Source: Achromobacter anxifer (lineage in GTDB: Bacteria > Pseudomonadota > Gammaproteobacteria > Burkholderiales > Burkholderiaceae_B). Taken from it: DNA of 64,000 nucleotides. The stretch lies in contig NZ_CAHLAR010000001.1 of NCBI RefSeq assembly GCF_903652925.1, forward strand, positions 1,090,057 through 1,154,056, in the 5' to 3' direction. Below, piece by piece: positions 58,591-64,000 of the stretch. The position numbers were made by a program, and so were the translations under genes. The notes beneath the pieces are model-generated. The model saw only the letters and a program-made list of their open reading frames with translations. It was not told the origin of the DNA and searched no databases. The first letter of the stretch is position 1. The number at the start of each line of letters is the position of its first letter.

Positions 58591-59073
58591 ATGTCCGAAG
58601 AACAGTCCTCCGCTCCCGCTGCTTCCATTGCTCCCGACCCGCTCGTCTGCAACGGCGCCGCGCTGCGCAAGGCGACGCGGCGCGTGTCGCAGCTGTACGA
58701 CACGGTGCTGGCGCCTTGCGGCCTGAAGGTCTCGCAGCATTCCATCCTGGTGCACATCGCCCGCGCGGGCGAGCCGTCCATGACGGATCTGGCGCGGGCC
58801 ATGGTGTTGGACCGTTCGGCGCTGGCGCACAACCTCAAGCCGCTGGAGCGCGACGGCTACGTGCAGATGTCGCGCGATCCGCTGGACGGGCGCAGCCGCC
58901 GCGTGGCGCTGACCGAAAAGGGCCGCGCCAAGCTGGCGGAATCCAAGCGCCTGTGGAAGGACGCGCAGCGCCGCTTCGAGACCGCCTATGGCGCCGAGCG
59001 GGCGGCGGCATTGCGGCGCTCGCTGGCCGACATCTTTTCCGAGGAGTTCGCGCTGGCCTTCAGCCGCGGCTAG
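58591..59073 (+). CDS. MarR-family transcriptional regulator
   Basis: 160 residues from ATG at 58591; a GTG 60 bases upstream is possible. Winged helix: LYDTVLAPCGLKVSQHSILVHIARAGEPSMTDLARAMVLDRSALAHNLKPLERDGYVQMSRDPLDGRSRRVALTEKGRAKL. Divergent from the MATE exporter, with the operator described at 58488-58511, so it probably represses MATE. The Cys in LAPCGLKVSQHS could sense oxidants, as in OhrR-like proteins, but that is speculation. The DMT gene converges with a 4-base overlap. Confidence 0.9.
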   Translation: MSEEQSSAPAASIAPDPLVCNGAALRKATRRVSQLYDTVLAPCGLKVSQHSILVHIARAGEPSMTDLARAMVLDRSALAHNLKPLERDGYVQMSRDPLDGRSRRVALTEKGRAKLAESKRLWKDAQRRFETAYGAERAAALRRSLADIFSEEFALAFSRG

Positions 59074-60008
59074 CGCGGGTCCGCGCAACGCCCGGCGGTC
59101 CCGGGCGCGGCAGCAGGCGGCTTGCCGTGAGCGCGCAGCCCGGACCAGCCCGACGCCAGGACCGCGCCCAGCACGCAGGCCATGCCCGACGCTTGCGCGG
59201 CGGACAACGATTCGCCCAGCAGGCCGGCGGCCAGCGCCACGGCGGACACCGGCGCCAGTGCCGTGAACAGGGCGGCCTCGGCGCCGTTGACGCGGGCCGC
59301 GCCTGCATACCAGAGCAGGAAGCCGCCCACCGTGGGCGCCAGCGCGTAGTAGGCCACCGCCATCAGCGCGGAGGCGGGCAGAGGCAGCGTCCATGGCGCT
59401 TCCGCCACGCTGGCCGCCGCCGAGAACGCCAAACCGAAGCCGGCCATGAGGGTCGACAGCGCCAGCGGCGCCACCGGCTGGCGCAGCCGCTTGTTGAGCA
59501 GGATGAACAGCCCCTCGCACAGCACCGCGCCCAGGATCAGCGCATTGCCCGCCAGCGACCGCGCGCCGCCCGCGCCGGCGGCGTGGCTCATCATGAGCCA
59601 GACGCCAAAGCCCGCCGCGGCGATGGCGGCCAGCGTGGCCTTGCCCGGCCGTTCGCCCAGCAGCAGGATGGCGATGGCCGCCGACACCAGGGGCAGGGTG
59701 CCCAGGATGATGCCGCCATCGACCGCCGAGGCGCGCTGCAATCCGGCGATCAGCAAGGTGGTGTAGCCGACGCTGCCGGCCGCGGCCTGCGCGACTAGCA
59801 GCAGCCAGTCGCGCCGCTCCAGCCGCGGCAGGCGCGCGCCGGTCAGCGCCATCAGCAGCGCGAAGCAGGGCAGCGCGATGGCGAAGCGCAAGGCCGTCGC
59901 CGTGAAGGGCGGCAGGCCCGATCCGATGATCTTGCTGGCCGCCACCGTGCTGCCCACCAGCACCATGGCCGCGGCCAGATAGCAGTAACCCCGCATGCGA
60001 CTGTTCAT
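59070..60008 (-). CDS. EamA/DMT-family transporter
   Basis: 312 residues with ten membrane segments in two EamA repeats (MVLVGSTVAASKIIGSGLPPFTATALRFAIALPCFALLM and NALILGAVLCEGLFILLNKRLRQPVAPLALSTLMAGFGLAFS). Drug/metabolite exporter family; substrate unknown. The C-terminal tail (LRAHGKPPAAAPGTAGRCADPR) is probably loose. It is downstream of the AraC gene at 60090 on the same strand, which may regulate it. Confidence 0.9.
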   Translation of the reverse strand: MNSRMRGYCYLAAAMVLVGSTVAASKIIGSGLPPFTATALRFAIALPCFALLMALTGARLPRLERRDWLLLVAQAAAGSVGYTTLLIAGLQRASAVDGGIILGTLPLVSAAIAILLLGERPGKATLAAIAAAGFGVWLMMSHAAGAGGARSLAGNALILGAVLCEGLFILLNKRLRQPVAPLALSTLMAGFGLAFSAAASVAEAPWTLPLPASALMAVAYYALAPTVGGFLLWYAGAARVNGAEAALFTALAPVSAVALAAGLLGESLSAAQASGMACVLGAVLASGWSGLRAHGKPPAAAPGTAGRCADPR

Positions 60009-60089
60009 GTACCGACCCGCGCTTCGTCCAGAAAAGACGCACAGGCTAGGCGGCAGGGCGGGGGCGGGTCTTGAACGAAATTGCAGCGC

Positions 60090-60893
60090 TCAGCCGGCGG
60101 CCAGCGCGTAGCGGCGGGGCGACACGCCATAGGCGCGCACGAACAGGCGGGTCATGTGGCTTTGGTCGGCGAAGCCGACCGCCGCCGCCGCGTCCGCCAG
60201 GGCCGTGCCCTGCCGGATCAGGCTGCGCGCCAGAAGCAGCCGGCGCTGCACCTGGTAGGCATGGGGCGTGAGCCCGGTGGCGCGGGCGAAGGCCCGCAGC
60301 ACCTGGTAGCGGCTCAGTCCGCTGGCCGCCGCGAGGTCGGCCAGCGACAGGGACGCGGCCGGGTCGTCGTCGATCAGGGCGCGCGCATACCGGATGGCAT
60401 CGGGCACGGCGCGCGGCAGCTCCAGGCGGCTGGCGCCGCCATCGCGCGCCTGCGCCAGTATGCGCAGCAGCAGCGCGTCGCAGGCCAGGGGCGCGGCGCC
60501 CGCGGTGGCCTGCGCATACAGCGCCAGCACGTCGCGCGCCAGCGCGGGCCGGTCCTGCGCGGGGTGTTCGAATTCGTAGCCTTGATTGCCCGCATCAAGT
60601 TCGGCCGCGGCCTGGGCGACCACGGCGGGATCCAGGTACAGCATCTGCCAGGCGCGCACGCCGTCGCCCAGGGGAGCGCCGTCGTGCACTTCGCCGGGAT
60701 TGACCGTGATGACGTGCCCGGGGCCGGCCTCGACCTGGCCGCGGCCGCTGTGCGAGACCTGGGCGCCCAGGCGCATGACGCCGATGCCGAACTGCTCGTG
60801 CGTGTGACGCGAGAACGCATGCCGGCTGTGCGCGGCCACGGCCTGCACGCCGGCGAGCGCGCTGCGTTGCATGAGGAACTGGCCTGGGCTCAT
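60090..60893 (-). CDS. AraC-family transcriptional regulator
   Basis: 267 residues. Cupin sensor (SRHTHEQFGIGVMRLGAQVSHSGRGQVEAGPGHVITVNPGEVHDG) and two HTH motifs (LSLADLAAASGLSRYQVLRAFARATGLTPHAYQVQRRLLLARSLI and LADAAAAVGFADQSHMTRLFVRAYGVSPRRY). Layout is typical of regulators next to LysE or DMT exporters; the DMT gene lies 82 bases downstream and is the likely target. Confidence 0.9.
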   Translation of the reverse strand: MSPGQFLMQRSALAGVQAVAAHSRHAFSRHTHEQFGIGVMRLGAQVSHSGRGQVEAGPGHVITVNPGEVHDGAPLGDGVRAWQMLYLDPAVVAQAAAELDAGNQGYEFEHPAQDRPALARDVLALYAQATAGAAPLACDALLLRILAQARDGGASRLELPRAVPDAIRYARALIDDDPAASLSLADLAAASGLSRYQVLRAFARATGLTPHAYQVQRRLLLARSLIRQGTALADAAAAVGFADQSHMTRLFVRAYGVSPRRYALAAG

Positions 60894-60954
60894 GGTGATG
60901 GCGATGAAGTGGGAGGCTTGCAGGCAGTATCACCCGCCAGTCATGGGGCATCAA

Positions 60955-61074
60955 GCGGCAGGCGACCCTGCGGCAGGCGTTCCTGCGGCAGGCGACCTTG
61001 AGGTAGGCGGCTCTGCGACAGGCGACCCCGTGGCGGCCGCTGCTGCGGCAAGCGTTCCCGCGGCCCGCAGCAGC
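60955..61074. repeat. 15-bp tandem minisatellite, eight degenerate units
   Basis: Units based on GCGGCAGGCGACCCT repeat every 15 bases (60955, 60970, 60985, 61000, 61015, 61030, 61045, 61060). The first three differ at few bases; later units diverge. It lies between the AraC and lipoprotein genes in a 193-base gap and I do not think it is coding. Confidence 0.85.
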
Positions 61075-61086
61075 GTTGCGATCGGC

Positions 61087-61581
61087 CTATTGCAGCCCGT
61101 TCCAGCGCGCCACCGCGGGCTCGGCGGCGGCCCATTTCCACTGGCCGCCCGCCTGCTGGCAGATCGTGCTGGTGTAGGCGGGGGCGGGCGCGTCCTTCTG
61201 TTCCACCGTGAACAGCACTTCGCGGCAATGGGCCAGCGGCGTGGCGATGTCGCGCACCACCTGGATGCCGCCGCGCTCGTTGCCCACGGGCAGCGAGTGG
61301 CGGATTTCCCACTGCCGGACCTGGCCGATGGGCAGCGCGCCGGCCGCGTTGGCCATGACGTTCTGCTGGTCGTTCTTCCATTCGCGCAGCACGTATTTGA
61401 CGGTGGCGTCCACGGCCGCCTGCACCGTGACGCCGATGGCGTAGCCGGCCACCGGATTGGCGGTGGCCGCGCCGCTGACGGTGCCGACCACGGCGCCGCT
61501 GACGCCGCCGATGGAGGAACTCTGGCAGCCGGCCAGGCCCAGGCAGGCGGCCAGCGCCAGCAGACTCGCGGCGCGCCTCAC
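61087..61581 (-). CDS. glycine-zipper-like lipoprotein, paralogue B
   Basis: 164 residues from GTG at 61581, overlapping the stop of the upstream paralogue (GTGA). Signal with lipobox LGLAGC, then a Gly/Ala-rich hydrophobic stretch (GGVSGAVVGTVSGAATANPVAGYAIGVTVQAAV) and a soluble part that ends AAAEPAVARWNGLQ. It aligns with its neighbour through the end (for example RQWEIRHSLPV with ADWQVKHQLPI, and WKWAAAEPAVARWNGLQ with WRWASAEPATARWGSLQ). Two conserved Cys residues (HCREVLF, STICQQ) may form a disulfide. Function unknown. Confidence 0.75.
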   Translation of the reverse strand: MRRAASLLALAACLGLAGCQSSSIGGVSGAVVGTVSGAATANPVAGYAIGVTVQAAVDATVKYVLREWKNDQQNVMANAAGALPIGQVRQWEIRHSLPVGNERGGIQVVRDIATPLAHCREVLFTVEQKDAPAPAYTSTICQQAGGQWKWAAAEPAVARWNGLQ

Positions 61582-62126
61582 TGCAGGGAGCCCCAGCGGG
61601 CGGTGGCGGGCTCGGCGCTGGCCCAGCGCCAGTGCTCGCCGTCGCGGCAGACGGTGGTGACGTAAAACTCGCGTTGGGGATCGGCGCCGGCCTTGTCGGC
61701 GGGCGTGTCGATGGAGAAGACCACTTCCTTGCATTCCAGGTTCACGCCGCCGATCAGCCGGCTGACGGTGACCTGGCCGCGCGCGTCGCTTTCGATGGGG
61801 AGCTGGTGCTTGACCTGCCAGTCGGCCACCTTGCCCACCGCCAGCGGACCGGCCGCCATGGCGATGGCGTCCTGTTCCTCGCCGCGTGTCTTGCGCTGCG
61901 CGTACGCCAGCGCGGCCTTGGCGCCTGCCTGCACGCCCAGGCCGATGCCGGTGGCGACGGTGGCGTTGTCCGTGACTTTGTTGGCGATGGCGGTGCCGGC
62001 GATACCGGCGGCGGCGCCGGTGCCTTCGTTCAGCAGCGAATTGCAGCCGGACAGGCCGGCAAGCGCGGCCAGGGCGATGAGGGCGACCGCGCCGCGGGCC
62101 GCGTTGATGGGCGGTGGTGTGAACAA
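61578..62126 (-). CDS. glycine-zipper-like lipoprotein, paralogue A
   Basis: 182 residues if translation starts at the TTG at 62126, which has AGGAGGG upstream; longer in-frame starts exist and would add residues before the signal. Lipobox LAGLSGC, then GAAAGIAGTAIANKVTDNATVATGIGLGVQAGAKAAL, a glycine-zipper-like helix, and a soluble C-terminal part with two Cys (LECKEVVF, TTVCRDGEHW). Tandem paralogue of the next gene and coupled to it by GTGA. Unknown; perhaps an envelope structural or stress protein. Confidence 0.7.
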   Translation of the reverse strand: MFTPPPINAARGAVALIALAALAGLSGCNSLLNEGTGAAAGIAGTAIANKVTDNATVATGIGLGVQAGAKAALAYAQRKTRGEEQDAIAMAAGPLAVGKVADWQVKHQLPIESDARGQVTVSRLIGGVNLECKEVVFSIDTPADKAGADPQREFYVTTVCRDGEHWRWASAEPATARWGSLQ

Positions 62127-62294
62127 ACTGCGTGCCCTCCTGCTTGATGCTTGGCGCGGGAAGTATAGGAGGGCGCGCGGCCGCGGCGCGAGCGTATTTG
62201 CATTTGTTGGCAATTTTCCCGGCGGCTGCCGCCCGTCGCCCGCGACCCTGGCGGGTGCGCGTGGCGTTGGGCTCCGGGGTGCGCGCCTTTGGCC

Positions 62295-63263
62295 TCAGGC
62301 GGGCGCGCGAGCGCCCTTGGTGTAGGCCTCGCGCAGCGCCGCGGCGAACAGCGCGTCGACGTTGCGGCGCAAGCCCCCCGCGCGCGTGAACAGCGCGATC
62401 GGCGGCAGGGTCCAGTCGAAGGAGTACGGCACGATGGCGGCGCCGGCGATGCGCACCAGTTCGTCGGCGATGTCGGCGGGCAGGATGGCGACGGCGCGGT
62501 CGCTGGCCACGATCATTTCGCCGATCAGCTTGGAGGAGTCGCTCTGCACCGACGGGGTCGGAGGCGCCAGGCCGGCCCGCAGGAAAATCTCGGCCACCTG
62601 CTCGCGGATCGGGCTGTCCGGCGTGCCCAGGATCCAGTCCAGGTCGGCCAGCCGGTTCCATTCCAGCTTGGAGCGGCCCAGACGGGCGGCCAGCCGGCGG
62701 CTGGCGATCAGGCGCGGCTGCTGGTGGTAGAGCACCTCGAAGCCGAGATTGTCCATGTCCACGGAGGGCGTGGCCCAGCCCACCACCATGTCCAGCGTGT
62801 GGTCGCGCAGCTGGCGTAGCAGCGCGGGCCCCTGGCCCTCATGGATGGTGGCGGTGATGCGGCGGCCCTGGGGCAGGGTGCGGCCGATGGCCGACGACAG
62901 CATCTGCCCGGACACGAAGGGAATCACGCCGATATGCAAGTGGGCGGCGTGGCCGGCCGCCACGGCCTCCATTTCCTGAACCAGGTGGCCCAGGTCATGG
63001 ACCAGGGCGCGGGCCCGGGCCAGCACCACGGCGCCCAGCGGCGTGGGCGTCATGCCGCGCACCGAGCGCTCGAACAGGGGCACGTCGAACATGCTTTCCA
63101 GTTCCGCCAGGGCGTTGGTCACGGCCGGCTGGCTGGTGGCCATGTGCTCGGCCACCCGGGTCAGAGAGCCGTGCTGCTCGATCTGCAGCAGCAACACCAG
63201 GTGGCGCATCTTCAGCCGGGAGGTCAGTTTCCGGATGACGAGGTCCGGATCAAAGGCTGTCAT
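62295..63263 (-). CDS. LysR-family transcriptional regulator
   Basis: 322 residues. HTH at about 18-75 (MRHLVLLLQIEQHGSLTRVAEHMATSQPAVTNALAELESMFDVPLFERSVRGMTPTPLGAVVLARA), effector domain after. The N-terminal extension and HTH style resemble regulators of aromatic or sugar-acid pathways. Divergent from maeB across 107 bases, so it may control malic enzyme. Confidence 0.9.
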   Translation of the reverse strand: MTAFDPDLVIRKLTSRLKMRHLVLLLQIEQHGSLTRVAEHMATSQPAVTNALAELESMFDVPLFERSVRGMTPTPLGAVVLARARALVHDLGHLVQEMEAVAAGHAAHLHIGVIPFVSGQMLSSAIGRTLPQGRRITATIHEGQGPALLRQLRDHTLDMVVGWATPSVDMDNLGFEVLYHQQPRLIASRRLAARLGRSKLEWNRLADLDWILGTPDSPIREQVAEIFLRAGLAPPTPSVQSDSSKLIGEMIVASDRAVAILPADIADELVRIAGAAIVPYSFDWTLPPIALFTRAGGLRRNVDALFAAALREAYTKGARAPA

Positions 63264-63370
63264 AGGCGGTGCATAAGGTAAAGATTATGGGACGATATGG
63301 AATCTGAATGATCTTCTTATGTATTGGAGCCTAGAATTTTTCCTATATCAAGACAAGGAGGCTCTGCCCC

Positions 63371-64000
63371 ATGAATACGCAATCGGACCGCCAGGCAGCA
63401 CTGGACTATCACGAGTACCCCACCCCAGGGAAGATTTCCGTCGTGGCGTCCAAGCCGCTGGTCAACCAGCGCGACCTGGCCCTGGCGTATTCGCCCGGCG
63501 TGGCGGCGGCCTGTGAGGAAATCGTGGCTGATCCGGCCAATGTGTACCGGTACACCGGCCGCGGCAATCTGGTGGGCGTGATCACCAACGGCACCGCGGT
63601 GCTGGGCCTGGGCAACATCGGCGCGCTGGCCTCCAAGCCGGTGATGGAAGGCAAGGCGGTGCTGTTCAAGAAGTTCGCCGGCCTGGACGTGTACGACATC
63701 GAGATCAACGAGACCGACCCGGACAAGCTGGTCGAGATCATCGCCGGCCTGGAAGCCACCTTCGGCGGCATCAACCTCGAAGACATCAAGGCGCCGGAGT
63801 GCTTCACCGTCGAGCGCAAGCTGCGCGAGCGCATGAAGATTCCCGTCTTCCATGACGACCAGCACGGCACGGCCATCACGGTGTCGGCGGCCTTCATCAA
63901 CGGCCTGAAGGTCGTGGGCAAGGACATCAAGCAGGTCAAGGTGGTGACGTCGGGCGCGGGCGCCGCGGCGCTGGCCTGCCTGGACCTGATGGTGGACCTG
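63371..64000 (+). CDS. maeB: NADP-dependent malic enzyme, 3' partial
   Basis: The first 210 codons are present and the gene runs off the window. AAGGAGG at 63355-63361 sets the ATG. The malic-enzyme N-terminal domain is clear: [93 protein letters not shown], and [14 protein letters not shown]; the nucleotide-binding domain begins [17 protein letters not shown]. It converts malate to pyruvate and CO2. Full MaeB proteins have a phosphotransacetylase-like C-terminus, beyond the window. Divergent LysR. Confidence 0.94.
   Translation, partial: MNTQSDRQAALDYHEYPTPGKISVVASKPLVNQRDLALAYSPGVAAACEEIVADPANVYRYTGRGNLVGVITNGTAVLGLGNIGALASKPVMEGKAVLFKKFAGLDVYDIEINETDPDKLVEIIAGLEATFGGINLEDIKAPECFTVERKLRERMKIPVFHDDQHGTAITVSAAFINGLKVVGKDIKQVKVVTSGAGAAALACLDLMVDL

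Noticed and set aside
60871-61665. Plus-strand frame through the 15-bp repeat as a repeat protein gene
   Set aside because: No ribosome-binding site, runs antisense to AraC and lipoprotein genes, and repeat units diverge without keeping residues.
1-64000. CRISPR arrays, insertion sequences, integrases, tRNA or rRNA genes
   Set aside because: No regularly spaced repeats with unique spacers, no transposase or recombinase motifs, and no tRNA or rRNA sequence noticed on reading; the gene order looks like ordinary chromosome.

Overview
The window looks like chromosome of a high-GC betaproteobacterium of the Alcaligenaceae (Achromobacter/Bordetella type). The evidence is the strongly GC-biased third codon positions, a Bordetella-type general porin, a cyoABCD-SURF1 oxidase operon, a FecI-FecR-TonB receptor unit, and the dense load of LysR, AraC, MarR and GntR regulators next to single transporters or enzymes. 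This assignment is inference from gene content; no rRNA or tRNA gene is present to fix the taxon. I found no insertion sequence, integrase, prophage or CRISPR array. No intergenic stretch exceeds 300 bases.

Layout. 1-8.9 kb: 3' part of a TonB-dependent siderophore receptor, metallophosphoesterase, LprI-like secreted protein, DNA-3-methyladenine glycosylase I, a MarR-GNAT fusion with a clear self-operator, a pentapeptide-repeat protein, an orphan RcsB-like response regulator, a GvpU-like protein, and a WYL regulator divergent from a glutathione transferase. 9-18.6 kb: a ParB-like lipoprotein, an orphan Hpt protein, a porin, the bo3-type ubiquinol oxidase operon cyoABCD with SURF1 (no cyoE), and a divergent MFS permease. 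18.6-26.4 kb: an amine/amino-acid cluster (orphan ABC binding protein, 2,2-dialkylglycine decarboxylase-like enzyme, LysR, acetylpolyamine amidohydrolase), several uncharacterised proteins, and an NhaR-like LysR. 26.5-35.8 kb: TerC family protein, trans-aconitate methyltransferase, a NimR/NimT-like regulator-exporter pair, an M4 protease with its emfourin-type inhibitor, a CigR-like protein with a hexanucleotide microsatellite, a 38-residue membrane protein coupled to an SPFH protein, and a PTS EIIC-EAL fusion.

36-44.8 kb: FecI-like sigma factor, FecR-like anti-sigma and STN-type TonB receptor behind a perfect 15-bp inverted repeat (probable Fur box); then aconitase A co-transcribed with a GntR/FCD regulator, and a HAD phosphatase. 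44.8-53.7 kb: two SDR enzymes (one lacking the catalytic Lys), MgtC/SapB protein, cupin, AraC regulator, SUMF1-fold protein, AlkB, a ClsC-like phospholipase D lipoprotein, and an XRE-cupin regulator with GNAT partner whose start codon lies inside a large palindrome. 53.5-64 kb: a 49-residue protein, SDR, TauE/SafE plus Sel1 pair divergent from LysR, MATE exporter divergent from MarR with an operator inside the MATE promoter, DMT exporter, AraC, a tandem pair of paralogous lipoproteins, a 15-bp minisatellite, and a LysR gene divergent from the 5' part of maeB (malic enzyme), which runs off the window.

The main theme is local regulator-target pairs, often divergent and with a visible operator, for export, redox defence, iron uptake and respiration. 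No single large novel system stands out. The most unusual pieces are the EIIC-EAL fusion, the translationally coupled microprotein/SPFH pair, the XRE palindrome over its own start codon, and the tandem lipoproteins.
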